Origin: Udeniomyces pyricola
Taxonomy: Eukaryota; Basidiomycota; Tremellomycetes; Cystofilobasidiales; Mrakiaceae
Direction of reading: 5' to 3'
Assembly: GCA_039545295.1 (NCBI GenBank)
Contig: BCIK01000006.1
Coordinates: 496,001-560,000 of the forward strand
Length of the DNA stretch: 64,000 nucleotides
Of this stretch, positions 49,863-61,983 are shown one piece after another. Within the stretch, counting starts at the first letter, position 1. The number at the start of each line of letters is the position of its first letter. Below the pieces are notes generated by a model. That model was not told where the DNA came from, searched no databases, and worked only from the letters and a program-made list of their open reading frames with translations. A program made the position numbers and the translations under genes.

Positions 49863-51174
49863 GTTTCTAACGGAGGACGAGACGCGAAGGGGAAGAGCTG
49901 GAGGGTGGAGGTGGTCGATGGTCTGTTGAAGTTGGTTGAAGTTGATTGAAGCAAGCAAGCAGCAAGCAGAAGTAAGCAGAAGTAAGCAGACGCAAGCAGA
50001 CGCAAGCAGAAGCGACGAAACTAAAAGCTCGCTTCTCCCGGCATCGCACGTCCAACTCGTCGCGCGACCTTTTACCTGTTCTTCTACTACTGCTTGGCCT
50101 TAGAGCTTGGAGCTTGGTCGACCGGTTGACCTCTCACAGTCTCACGCATATACCCCTTTCGCCCTTCCTCTACCCCAGCTCGCCCCTTGTCACGACTTGA
50201 GCCTCACCTCATCCACCTTCTCACTTGTCCATCTATCCCCATCGACTTTATCTGATCCATGGCCCTGCCCGACTTGAGAGGTCCGACCTTGTCTTGTCCT
50301 CTTGCCTTCCTCCTTCGTTCATGCCCAACCGAGTCAATCACGTGTAGCATTCCGCCATGCAGGCCGAGCTGACGGACATGGCTTTGGCTCGCCTTCATCC
50401 CCCCCCCAGCCATCTTTGCATCTTCGCGAACATCTGAGGAATCCTACGAGCTTTCGCGTCAGACTTTCTCCAAGTTGTGAGTCTCGTCTTCGACCTTTGA
50501 AACACAGGGCTGCGTGCGACGTGTTACGGCGCATCTCTTGCCTGCGGGTTCGACCGTTTCCTGGCCTGACTGGTTTGACTGACTGACTTGAGGGTTGGGT
50601 TGTGGTGGGGTCACGCGTCCTGGTATTCTGAATCAAGTGCTGGCTTTGCCATTTCGTGTGCCGTCATCAGTCTGCTTGCTCATTCGCGCGCGGCAAAGGC
50701 GTCGTTGATGGCTGGGCCATGATGGAAATAACAGTGCGAGCTATAGCTTGATCTGTGGTGATGGGACGTTGGTTCTTGGAGTTTTGGTGGATGTGGAACG
50801 GGATCGTTTGAGACGACTTTGATGACATGTATTCTATCCGGTGTGTGCTGACGGAATGGGCGATGTCTAGTCATGTTCACGGATGAAAGACGACACGAAA
50901 GAACACATATATATATACATACGTTGATTATATACTTGCATGTACATCAAAGACGCGACGAGCGACGACACTTTGAAAGCAACCGAAAGGCAGCCTTCGT
51001 TTCGCCGCAACGACGACCATTTCCCTCTGTTTCTCTCGTTTCCCCTTTCACGCACGCCGGTCTCATCAGCTCATTCCCCTATCGATCGCGTCTCAATTCC
51101 ACCCTGTGCCTAGCATCTGCGTTGTCCCTTTTAATCCACCAAAAGCACGAAGAAAAAAAAAAGCACACCAAAGC
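49863..51174. promoter_or_regulatory. Divergent intergenic region BUD31 / LOS1
   Basis: About 1.3 kb separates the two starts and includes the BUD31 5' leader with a decamer repeat. Small open frames here (for example 50302-50586) lack any family signature. A TATATATATA stretch lies at 50909-50918, about 260 bp upstream of LOS1. I see no additional gene. Confidence 0.45.
49961..50010. repeat. Decamer tandem repeat (AGYAAGCAGA)
   Basis: Five tandem decamers, alternating AGCAAGCAGA, AGTAAGCAGA (twice) and CGCAAGCAGA (twice), lie just upstream of the BUD31 initiation exon. A nearby GTTGAAGTTG repeat (49926-49950) adjoins them. They probably fall in the 5' UTR or core promoter. Confidence 0.75.
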
Positions 51175-54100
51175 ATGGATCAGAAACAGTTTGAGTATGC
51201 CGTCAGCATTGCGGCTTCCCCTCAGGCGAGCGAACGACAGCAAGCCAACGACTTTCTTCGAGACGTCCTTGCCAACGCTGAGCAACACTGGCCGGTGAGT
51301 CGTATTCCATCTCGGATCTACCATGCAATCGTCTTTGGTTCTACTCCCGATGGAGTTTGGCATCGTAGTAGCGTTGCCAAACGGCCAGCGTGGCAATCGT
51401 TGGAACCAACACGACCCGACGTCTGGAGACTGATTTCTTGACCCCGTGGCTTTCTTTCCTTCGCGTCCTCGTCTCTTCTGTTACGCCTGCCTCGTTCCCT
51501 CGTCCCATTCTATCCCTTCCATTCCTCCAATCAGCTATGTATCACAGTCTTCCTTCAAGGAGCAGGTGCCCCATCGGCATCGGAACCAGGTAGCGACGGT
51601 CAGCTGAGGTGCTCGCCCGAAGCCCGAGTCTTTGCGTTGCAGGTGGTTGATCAAGTCATGGGTGACAAGTCCAAGTGCGTTGATCGGATCATTTTCTCCA
51701 TGGCTGAATTGTCCACCAGACTACGTCGAGACGTTTCGAGGAGGATTAGTATCGCTAGCCTGATCTCTCGGTTTGAGTGCGATAATCTAACACATTTCTC
51801 CCTTTCCTTACTGTCCTCTCGAGCAGATTCGACCTCATCTCGGCCGACTCCCGCCTCGCCATTCAGCAGGCTTTCCTTGACTATGTCCAAAAGGAATTCG
51901 TTAACGGAGCTGCTGAGGGAGGATCTCCTGGTCAGTTCTACCTCACCGTGTGAACACAGCGTACGCACAGGTTGGAGATGCAGAACATAGCGGAATGCCA
52001 ATATGCTGAGATTCCTGCAACATCATCCGGTCGCGTGCTTTCTCCTTGCTCTTCAGTCCAGAACCTGCTACGCAACAAGGCAGCCCATACGCTTGCTCTC
52101 CTGTTCATTTCCCTTTACCCATCAATCCAGATGCCACCGCTTCCCTCGGGCTCCCAATCCATCCTCCAGACCCTCCTTCCTTTACTCAAGCCCTCCGTCA
52201 ATCCCCATACGACCCTTCTTGTCCTCCGCACGATTGTTGAAATCAACGAGGAGGTTCACGATACCCTCCTCAAGAGTGCTCGGCCCTTTACCCAGGAGCG
52301 AATGACGAGAGATGGGAACCTCCGGGATGCAGTCAGAGAAAACGAGGCTGGGCTCATGCACGAGGTCGTGTCGTCTGTATGGGAAGAGGCTTTGGGCCGA
52401 ATGGAGAGTGGCGAGGGTCAGGGATGGGCGGAGGTTGTCGAATGGGCTGTGCGAGCTTACGGTGGCTACGTTCGTGAGTCCAGACGAACATCTCTTGTCG
52501 TAACAACGTGCAGAGGTTCTGGATAAAATGGTTTCCAAGCTGACACTCTACCCTTTCACTGTATCCGCACAGCCTGGCTTGATATCACCCTTACTGTCAC
52601 TCCGCACTCGCTCTACCTTCTGAATCGGCTCCTCGAACACCCTCATATCCCCTTTCGACTGTTTGCTCTCGACTCTTTGTCGAAAATCATCGTCAAAGGC
52701 ATGAAAGATCCAGCAGAAAAGATCCAGCTCTTTTCGGTCCTCTCCATCGTTGCCGGCCTGACGCCGTTGGAAGAAAAGACCCGAGATGCTCAAAACGACC
52801 CGACTGTGCAAGAGTTCCGAGAACGGGCCGCAAAGCTCCTCAACAGCTTTGGAATTGAGCTGGGCAAGATTGTGGTGCCCGAAGCGTTGGCAGAGGACAA
52901 GACCAAGGCGGAGGCAGAGGTCATGCTGGAGAGCTGTCTCCCACTCTTCCTCCGATTTCTCGGTGATGAATCCAATGACACCAGCCAAGCCGTCTTTGGC
53001 ATGCTTGACGATCTCCTGAAACGCGTATGTCCGAAAGTTGTTATTCCGCGCCTGCCTAGTCATGGAGTTCGTTCATGTCTATTCGATCAGAGATCTGTCG
53101 GTTTGACACTTCCACCCACTCGCTTTCATCTCTTCCTTTGAGCAACAGAACAAAAAAGCCAAGAAGACGGACGTTTTGGTCTTGTCGCCATCAAAACATG
53201 CATTTTTCACCTCCCTCCTTGAGGTCATCATCAAGAAGATGGAGTGGAATCGCGAGGCGGACTGGAGTCTGGGCGAGGACGATGGAGACGCGGACCCAGA
53301 CGATGTCCTGATCTTCCAAACCCTACGAAAGGTGAGTTATCAGAGTCTAGTCGCGGCGTGGCACTGACGGGAGGTCTTCATAGGTACCGACTGATCAGCT
53401 TGATCGTTTTTCTGTCTATCCTCATTCTTTTGTCCAGCAACTGAAAACGGCTGTCGAGGCCATCGCCAACGTGGATCCCGACCTCTTCATCGGCACTGTC
53501 TCAAACCTCATCTCGTCGACGATGCAGACTTATCAGGCGCAAGGTCCTCAAGGCATCACTTGGCAACAAGCCGAGATGGCGCTCTTCCTCCTGTACAGTT
53601 GGAGCGAATTCAGTGCAACCAAAGGTTCGGCCCTCTTTCTTGCACTTTGAACTTGCTCTGTCTCTCGCCTAACATTCTTCTGAGCTTATTACGTTTCCTT
53701 CGTTTCTCGTTCCTAGTTCAAGGTCGAGGTGCCTTTTTCCAGATCCCGCCCGAGTTGCAGGCTGCCATTGCCGGGTCGAAAACCATCCGCAAAGTCGCGT
53801 CCGATGCGTCCATGGGTAACGGTTCTGACACTCCACCTGCAGCCCCTGGTTTGAAACCGACCGTCGACTACGCGGCCCTCCCACTCACCGTCCAGGGCGA
53901 GCTTCTCATTCGCGCCGTCCAGAGTGGTATCACCAACTACCCACATCCTTCGGTCTCACTCCAGTTCTTTGAGTGTGCTTCGAGATACGTTGATTTCTTC
54001 CGAGCGAGAACGGACTGCGTGCAGCCAACTCTTGGCACGTTCCTCGACTCTCGGTAGGTTTCCGATTCTCTTCCGTCCCCTCCTGCAACGGATCGCTCGA

Positions 54101-56654
54101 AGGATGTGTTTGGTTGGATTGACTGGCTCAATCTTGGACTGACCTGTCCATCTTGTCTCTTGTGTAGGGGACTTCATAACGAAAAGCCCGCAGTCCGGCA
54201 TAGAGCCTTTTACCTGTTCCACCGATTTATCAAGGACATCAAGCCCGCCCTTGCGGTCGATTTTGTGCCGTCCATCCTAGAATCTATGAGCGTGAGTCGT
54301 CGTCCGTATCTCTCGGAGTGGTAACCTACCAAACAGTTTCTTGACTTCAGTCTGTTTTCTCTTTGATCCTTCTTCTTCTTGTTCGTGATTGCTCTCTATA
54401 GGATCTTCTGGAAATCAAGCCGACCGTACCAGAACGGGAAACGCCCGAAGAGGATCTTCTCGCCAAGGCGACGACGCTGCCCGACGATTCGTTCATTGCT
54501 CAACTTTACCTCTTCGAGACGGTCGGCATCCTCATTTCGGTTCTTCACGAGTCCCCAGAACAGCAGCTCGGCTTCCTCCAGGTTGGTCATACCCATTGGA
54601 CCTTGTTCCAGCCCATTGGGCCAAGCTAAATTCACGCGTCGCACATGTTTATCTGATATTCGGCTCCTTCTGTTCATTCTTGGCTTTCTGTGAACTCTCT
54701 CCTTGCACATTTGCCTCTCAACCTTATCGTCTTAGGCCGCATGCAACCCCTTGCTTGCTCGGATAGCATCCGACATCCAGATGCCCATGTCGGGACCCGA
54801 TGATATCCTCCCTGTCCTCAACGTCCATCACCTTGTCATGGCCCTCGGTAACATCGCCAAAGGCTTCCCGGAACCCTCGGAAAAAGCCCTGGCGACGGAT
54901 CCCCCAGCGTGGATCCCCGTTTTCAAGCAGTCGACAGAGGCGGTTCTCGCCGTGCTCGAGAGAATGAATCGATACAAGGTTATCCGGGATGCTGTACGTG
55001 TCTTTGTTGATGGCTTTGCAATCATCGTGCTTTTGAATCTGTTTCAGGCTGTTGAGACTCTCCTTGACGTTCGGTTTGTTGTCTCCTCTCATGCTTCAGG
55101 CCCGGTTTGCCTTTGCCCGGATCGTCGCCACAACCAGCACGCGGGTGCTCGAATACGTCGCTATGTTCGTCAAGGGAATCGTTCAGCACTTTGAGCCAAG
55201 CGAACTCGTTGAGTTCCTTGGCTTCCTCGGCTTGATCCTGCATCGTCTGAAGGTTCGTTCATCGTTGTTGACTCTGATTTTGTCATCACACCTCCTGCGA
55301 CCAGACCGAGATGAATCACACTAACGTTTTTGTCCTTTTGCGTTTTGTGTTTTGGTCGATCTTCACGGCGCATCCCCTCTTTCTAGGACAACCTCTTTGA
55401 TGTCCTGGATGGCCTCGTTCTACCCATCATTCAAAAAATCTTCCAATCTTTGGCAGTCCCCGCCAACGGAACAGACGATGAGCTTCAGCAAGCTGCCCTG
55501 AAATCGGCCTACCTTGGTTTCATCACCTCCATTATGGGCGCCAAGCTCGATTCGGTTTTCCTTTCGGAAAGTGAGTGATGATAGGAGTTGGATATCTGTC
55601 GATGTATCGTCGAATGCCTTCTCATCCTTGTGTTGCAAGATCGTTTTTGTGTGTGCTAATTGATTGTCCTGCTTGTCCTCTCGTTCTGATAGCCAACAGA
55701 CCTCAACTCGAAGACATCCTCAACAACGTCATCGGTTTTGCCTCGACTTCTTCTGATCCCATCTGTCAACGTCTAGCGTTTGGTATCCTCGCCAAAGCCA
55801 TCACTGCCTGGGCAACGAACCCAGGGGCGGTCGCCGTGCCCGTCGCGGCTAACAACGGTCCAGGTGGGGTTCCTCCCCTCGTTCCCACGACTCAGGTCAT
55901 TCCGGGCTTCGAAGGTTTCATCTACGATCGGTTGATCCCTCTGGCGTTTGAGATCCCGACCAACCCGACGTTTAAGATCAAGGATGGCCAAGCGCAGCTC
56001 GTGAGTGTCGCCGCCAATTTTCCCTGTTCAGCCCTGGCTTTTCGTTTTTTCTCTCTCTCTCTCCTTTCATGGATTGCCTATAATCGATCTCTCAAATGAT
56101 CTGTTGTTCATTTCGGATATACTCGTATTTGTCATCACATATACTGATGCGAATCCTCTCTGCCTTGGTCTATTCATTCTTCCTACTTTGATCTCCTTCC
56201 CCTTCTACACCTTGCTGTCTCCTCTCATCTTGATGCTTTTCTTCCACCAGGTCATGTCCGAGATCACCAACCTGTTCCGGGCGACAATTCTCGCGCGAGG
56301 CCAAGAGGCCGTCGCTCGTTTGACAGACGTCTACTTCCCTTCTATCAACTGCCCACCGGAGACCTCGGTCGAGTTTATCACCCAACTGACGACGCAAGAT
56401 CCAAAGGGCTTCAGGCGGTGGTTCTCTGAGTACGTGTTCCTCTCTCCGCTTCTTCTTTTCTTCTTTCTTTCTTTTGGGATCTGTAGAAACGTATGAATAT
56501 GATACTGACTTGAACCCGTGAATACACACTCGCCTCTGATGTCCCTCCTTCAATCTTTGGCTTTCTGTTCCCTAGGTTCATCAAATCAGCAAAGGACGCT
56601 CAGGTTGCCGCGGCGAAAGCAGCGGCAGAGGAAGCGGAGCGGCAATCGTCATAA
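51175..56654 (+). CDS. LOS1: tRNA exportin Los1/exportin-T
   Basis: Los1/Xpot is an importin-beta-type carrier that takes mature tRNA out of the nucleus with RanGTP. The ATG at 51175 opens MDQKQFEYAVSIAASPQ. About 16 or more exons follow, for example 51175-51294, 51535 to about 51675 and an end at 56654. Recognisable blocks: LCITVFLQ, ARVFALQVVDQVM, KFDLISADSRLAIQQAFLDY, FLRNKAAHTLALLFISLYP (typical of Xpot), LLVLRTIVEINEEV, HIPFRLFALDSLSKIIVKGM, LLLYSWSEF, GLHNEKPAVRHRAFYLFHRFI, ALGNIAKGFPEPSEKALA, DNLFDVLDGLVLPIIQKIFQ and FQSLTDVYFPSINCPPET-like helices near the end. The C-terminus is a charged Ala/Glu helix (SAKDAQVAAAKAAAEEAE). I did not fix every exon edge. Alternatives such as another karyopherin are unlikely given the Xpot blocks. 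Confidence 0.88.
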
Positions 56655-58032
56655 AGAAAAAGAAAGAACAAAAGGAACGGTTTCAACGCAAAAAAAATAA
56701 AACACCCAATGAAAATCGAGTTTCCCCCAGTCCAGTTTATTCATTGTCTTGGGTTCTTAGATCTTCTGTTTTGCTTCGTTTTACCCTCGTTTACTTTTGT
56801 TGTTGTTAGAAAACTATCACTTGCTTGTTTTTCTTCTACCGATTCTCCTTTTCACTCCTTATGTCCTCCTTCCTCTCCTCCCCCCCCCCTTTCCCCCTGC
56901 TCATGCTCATGTTCATGTTCATCCTCCTCATCCCCCTTTCCCTTTTCCCATTCTTCCCTTGCTTCTTCCCGCACGACCACCAAAATCCAGTTCAGCCATC
57001 CTCAAAAGTTGCAAAAACAGTCTCATCACATCCCTTTCCCTCCCCTTGGTATTTCACCCTTCCCTTTTTTTTTTACCCCTTTGTCTGTTTTCGCTCGTAA
57101 TTTCATTCTGTTCTTTCTTTCGCTCTACTCTTTCTCTTTTTTTTTTTTTTTTCCTTCTTCCTTCCTCTTTTTCTCGTTGTTATCCCTTCTTACTCAGCTC
57201 CAGAAACCTTGCCTACTCTCCAAACTTTCTTCTTCTTCTAGCTTCTTCTTTTCCTCTGAGAAAAAAAAAAGAGCAACACTTTTCCTTTCCCCCCNCCCCC
57301 CCCCCCTCATCTCTTTCGTCTATCGATCCATCCCGTTCATCCGAAAACCCAACCTAGGGTCATCAATCCCATCGTGACTTACTTACTTCCAAATCCCCTT
57401 TGCGCTCTCTCTCCCTTTTATTCTTCTTCTTATTCTTCTTCCTTCTCGTTGCGTACACATATCATGCTCTTTCTTGCTTTCATTCGTCAACCGTCCGGCC
57501 ATGCCGGACAATCCCACCTCGTCTGGCGACGTAAGGTCTTTTTTCTTTTTTCTTTGTTTTTTTTTTGGGGGGGGGGGGGGGTTGCATATCATATCGCCTG
57601 CGCCATCATGTCAAAATTTTGCACAGAAAAAGAAGAGAAATTCCCGATGAGCCCGGCCCCCCGTTTTGGTTAGCCGAGCTAAGTCTCTCGATATGCTCAG
57701 AATCGAAAGGGATGAAATCATGGACATGATGCCATATCGATCGTGCATGCATGCATCAGCCTCACGCGCAGCGATCCTCCCNCCCCCCCCCCCCGCTGCC
57801 CCTTGCTCCTTCAGAAAGAAAATCCTCCCGTACTCAAAGAGCCTAACAACTCCTCGCCCGGATCCGCAAACCGACCAACCGACCGGCCAAACTCGACGAC
57901 TCCTTTGATTGGTTCGTAGATTTGTAGGGGTTTTATTTTTGTGTGTGTGTGCGTGTGGTTGTGTTGTGTTTTTTTTTTTTTTGTATGATTTGTTTTTGAT
58001 ATAGTTTTTATAGTTTTTTTTTTTTGGATTTC
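56655..58032. other. Convergent intergenic region LOS1 / TFIIB
   Basis: About 1.4 kb between two 3' ends is pyrimidine-rich on the plus strand, with long T and C runs, a G16 run (57567-57582) and undetermined bases at 57295 and 57782 inside poly(C). GTGTGT repeats lie near 57940-57970. Long open frames on the plus strand here are composed of Ser/Phe/Pro/Leu repeats and are composition artefacts. No gene is supported. Confidence 0.5.
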
Positions 58033-59908
58033 CTACTTTGGCAACCTCTCGAAATCCGCTTTCCCATTCTCGATCCACTCCTTCTTGACCAACCCTTCCT
58101 TCTTCTCGACCAAATCCTTATACCTCGCCCTAATCGTTCCTTCCGTCGTATCGACGACCGCACAAATCTCCTTAGTCGTCTTCCCACATCCCCACAAATG
58201 ACACATAAAGTACAGCAACGAGCCCACGACGGTGAGAGGCGATCGACCGTCGATGAGGCCGAGAGCTTTCCCACAGACGAGGACGTGAACCGTAGCGGAT
58301 TGGAAACCGGGAACTTTGGACAACCCAAGGTTGGAGATGAATCGGGGGAGCATTTGGGTGATGACGAGGGTTTCAGATTCGGAAGAGGCGTTGTCAAAGG
58401 CGGCTTGGGAGATGCCTGGAGCGATGGAAGGGATTTGCGAGGAATGATCGTCGAGAGCAGCTGAGTGGTTAGAGGATGCCGTCGAGTCGACTGGGGTCGA
58501 TGAGGAACCATGGGTAGGGATCGACGAGAGGTGGGATGGAGGAACAGAACCACTGGTACTACTACTACTGCTGTTGTTGGCGGCTACCGAAGATTCGACC
58601 GACCCGTTCCCGACCGCCTTGACCTCAAACGCCCGCTCGAGCGCTTTGTAACACTGACCGAGAAGCTTCTTGGGTACGCTGGTGAGGGTACAAATCTCCT
58701 TGAACGTCCTCGGGCTCTTTCCCATCCGACACGCAATGAACACGCATGCCGCAATGATGGCATCCTGAGTCTTGCCTTTCAGAACACCTTCTTCCGACGC
58801 TCGCTTGAACAGCTGCTTAGCCGTATCGGTAATGTTCTTGCCGAGTTGGATCTTGTCGCACAGATGGGTGATCTCTTGGTAAGCTGTCGAGAGGGTCTTT
58901 TCGGTCCGGGTCGAGGCTTTCGCGGCCGCTCGTTGAAGCTCCCGAGAGATTCCCGAGTTGCCGTCGCGGAACGAGATGGACGTCTCGAACGTTTCGGGTC
59001 CATCGAGCGGGTTCGAAGCCGCTCCAACTCGAGAAGGGTCATCACCTTCATCGTTGGCAAACGTCTACTCAAGATTCAAGGAAGAAATAGAAAGGAGAAG
59101 GGGCAGAGCGGGCGAGGAGAAGGGAAGAGAGGTTAAGCAGAGAAAAATTGAAAGAAAAAAAAACTCTGGTTTCTAGCCTTTCACTCAACGATTGTGCAGC
59201 ACGTAAAGACCTCAAAGTTCCCTCCTACACACCCCAAACAGACGACTCCTCCAGCTCTCTTCAAACAGACGGAGAGGGAGAGAAAAAAGCGAAGAAAATA
59301 ATACTTACTCTCCATTCACTCCTCGTATCGACGATCTTATCGCCCAACACCAGGCCACAACCGCCGCAGACGAGATCGCCCGAGCCAAACTCCTCGATGA
59401 TCTCGGGTCGATTCGGCGCGCATTCCGGACACATGAGATGGACCGAGAGATCAGGACCCATGATCTGTTAGTGAGTTTGCCCAGTGAGAAGGATGTCAGT
59501 TTTTTTGGGAGGGGGAAGCGGGGCGACGAGATTGGGAACGAAAGGGGGGGGGGAGTGAAGGACAGAGACAAAAAAAACATAGAGGAAAACAAAAGAAGGA
59601 CAAAAACCGGAGCAAGGAGGGGGGCGTAACACAAACAAGAACAGAATTCAAACGAGTCCATAAAAAGAAAGCAGAAGCGAAAAAGAAAAAGAAAAACCAG
59701 ACAGAGAATGAGAGAGAAAAGAACGCTTGCGGTGGTCAACTCGAAGCTCTCTCTCTCAAGGACCCGTCCTATCGTATCGAACGATGCGCATACTGCTCAG
59801 CGGGTGGGAGCAGGTCGGATGCATACTTACGGGAGGAACGGGTCCCTTGGGACCGGCTTTGAGCGCTGCGGCCGGGTTTCGAGCGGGGAAAGGTTGAATG
59901 TACGACAT
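58033..59908 (-). CDS. SUA7: General transcription factor TFIIB
   Basis: TFIIB bridges TBP and RNA polymerase II and helps choose the start site. Three exons (59908-59831, 59464-59309, 59064-58033) give 421 aa. The zinc ribbon has Cys38-x2-Cys41 and Cys59-x2-Cys62 (MCPECAPNRPEII, DLVCGGCGLVLGDKIVD). The B-reader/linker follows (SEWRTFANDEGDDPSRVG). The first cyclin fold includes ISRELQRAAAKAS, TYQEITHLCDKIQLG and ACVFIACRMGKSPRTFKEIC. The second includes ITQMLPRFISNLGLSK and TTKEICAVVDTTEGTIRARY. Between the folds sits a Ser/Asn/Pro-rich linker of about 70 residues that most TFIIBs lack. The ATG at 59908 gives MSYIQPF, with no better upstream start. The gene ends 1.4 kb from LOS1, transcribed toward it. 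Confidence 0.96.
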
Positions 59909-60984
59909 GATAGAAGGGAGCGAGAAGGGGGCAAGAACAATGGCTGGGGTGGTGTTATGTGGTGTACGGTGGAGTCGTGTTAAGATGCAAGAAGGCGAGA
60001 AAGAAAGCAGAGGATCCCAGCTGTATACAAACCAGATCCGATGGAGCAGATTAGCTTTCCGTTCTATTCAGAGGTCACCACAGGGTTTGAACCCAACTAG
60101 TCTTGGGTTGATTGAACTGCAAAGGAGTCTTGTTGGATGCGTGAGGACGACAGAGGATTGGGCAAGCAAAGCGAGGCACAGAGATAGAGAGCCGCATGGG
60201 CTGGTATTGGATGTTGTCTTTGCAGCGTTGAGAAGGGAAAGGCACGAAGGGTAGCCATCCTTTGGGTTACGCAGAACAAGGGGGATGGGTGAAAAAGGGG
60301 CAGAAGGGGAGGTAAAGCATTCTCAAGGGGAAAAGAGGGGTCAAGGAGAGAAAAGGGGGAAGGGAATGGGAACGCCACCGAGATGACGGTAGGGCATCCC
60401 TTGCCTTTCCTCCGACACGAGCACATCCACATATATAATCCTTCCTCTATATCAAGCTTCGTTCTCGACTGCCTCTGCTCTCCTCCATCCTACTTTGCCA
60501 GATCGGACAGACGGCAACGGCACGATTCCTCCTTCTTGGCTCGAACACGACAGCCAAGCCAGACGACGGACGCGTCTTGGGGATGGAAGGGAATGGCTGG
60601 AGCTGGAGGGAAACCCACGCGTAATATGGTTTGTTGCTGCTGCTGTCGTTGTGGCGGCAACAGCTGTTGTCGTGCGTAGATGGGATGGAAAAAGGATAGC
60701 AGCAAGTGGGATGACGACGACGAGTACGGCTAAGCGAGTCTGAGAGAAAAGTGGTCGTTCAAGGTGTTCAACGTTCAAGATTCAATATTCAATGTTCATT
60801 CGCAACGGCCAGCTGATGAAAGGTTCGATTACATAATATAATTAAGTTACAGATTCGATTCACTTGTAATCTGAATCATCCCTCATCATCATCATATCAT
60901 CATCCATCATCATCCACCCCCACTCACTTCATTCATATGGCTCATCATCCATAACTTCTGCAGCCATATACATTTCCATCCACC
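59909..60984. promoter_or_regulatory. Divergent intergenic region TFIIB / Rpr2-like
   Basis: About 1.1 kb between divergent starts should hold both promoters. An ATAATATAATTAA stretch (60834-60846) lies about 140 bp before the Rpr2-like start, followed by CATCATC repeats (60884-60915). Open frames are not conserved-looking. No further gene is seen. Confidence 0.45.
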
Positions 60985-61983
60985 ATGACGACCTCCGCAC
61001 CACCGCTCCTCCTCTCCCACGATCGAACCCTCGACCACCTGCTCTCTCTCCCGCCAACACTTCTTCCCCTCTCGCCCTCCCTCTCGGCCCTTCACCTCGC
61101 CCGCCTCCGACTCCTCTCCTCACTCCCATCCCAAGCAACTTCCAACCCAGACCTCTCCATCTGCTGTCCCAAATGTGCTGCCCTCTCCGTCCCGTCCCTC
61201 ACCACAGCCATCGACGTCAATCGATCCCGAACCAAGGGTGGTCGGCGCCCAACCAACCCGAGCCAGAGTCGCAAGAAACCATATAACCGCATCAGGCGAG
61301 AGTGCCTTCTCTGCGGCCATCTTCAAGTCGATAAGGGAAGCGATAAAGCCACGTTGGATTCCTTTCCTAGTGCGAGAAAGACGAGGGCTCAAGCTAAGCT
61401 TGCCAAGACCCAAGCCGAAGCGTTGGCAGCCTCCGCTGCTGCTGCTGCTGCTACCACAGCTATGCAAGTCGATGAACCCATTCGATCCTCAACCAAGTCC
61501 TCACCTCTCTTCAACTCTCTCGCAGCCACACTGACGACGACAGCCATGCGGAAGCCTCGAGGAGCCATCCCACCAAGCCTTCACTCGCTTCCCTCCTTCA
61601 CCACCACCACCACCACCAACAACAGCCACAGCAACCACAACCTTGCTTCCTCAGCGGCTTCCTCCGCCCTTCCATCCCCATCCCCTTCTTCAGTCTCCAG
61701 CTTCATCCCCTCAGCCTTACACTCACCTTCCCTCGCTCACGTCCCGACCTCGCACCCGAACCCACCTTCCTTAGGCGCCCCACCTCCACTTTCATCGCCT
61801 TCGGGAGCAGGTGGTGGTTCAGCTCCAGCTTCCGTCGTCGGCGGGGGTCTCAAAGAGAAGCGCAAGAAAGCGAAAAAGAGCGGGCTCCAAAAGATGTTGG
61901 CGGCGAGTAAGGAAAAGGAACAACAGTCGAGTGTCAAGACGGGAGGAAGTTCGTTGTTGGATTGGATGGGAGAGATGGGTTGA
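60985..61983 (+). CDS. Rpr2/Rpp21/Snm1-family zinc protein
   Basis: A single exon of 332 aa. The family comprises small zinc-binding subunits of RNase P and RNase MRP. The N-terminal helix pair (LDHLLSLPPTLLPL, LHLARLRLLSSL) is followed by ICCPKCAALSVP and, about 45 residues later, RRECLLCGHL, giving a C-x2-C / C-x2-C zinc site with the short basic connector expected in this family. After it comes a 150-residue Ser/Thr/Ala/His-rich stretch that is not conserved, then a basic end KEKRKKAKKSGLQKMLAASK, which resembles the C-terminus of fungal Rpr2/Snm1-type proteins. RNase P versus MRP membership cannot be told from sequence alone. The ATG at 60985 is the first in frame. Confidence 0.65.
   Translation: MTTSAPPLLLSHDRTLDHLLSLPPTLLPLSPSLSALHLARLRLLSSLPSQATSNPDLSICCPKCAALSVPSLTTAIDVNRSRTKGGRRPTNPSQSRKKPYNRIRRECLLCGHLQVDKGSDKATLDSFPSARKTRAQAKLAKTQAEALAASAAAAAATTAMQVDEPIRSSTKSSPLFNSLAATLTTTAMRKPRGAIPPSLHSLPSFTTTTTTNNSHSNHNLASSAASSALPSPSPSSVSSFIPSALHSPSLAHVPTSHPNPPSLGAPPPLSSPSGAGGGSAPASVVGGGLKEKRKKAKKSGLQKMLAASKEKEQQSSVKTGGSSLLDWMGEMG

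Noticed and set aside
50302..50586. Small plus-strand open frames between BUD31 and LOS1
   Set aside because: No conserved motifs, and overlapping frames on both strands are equally long, as expected by chance.
56709..57377. Long plus-strand open frames after LOS1
   Set aside because: They consist of Ser/Phe/Pro/Leu runs from T/C-rich DNA and include an undetermined base; this is a composition artefact.
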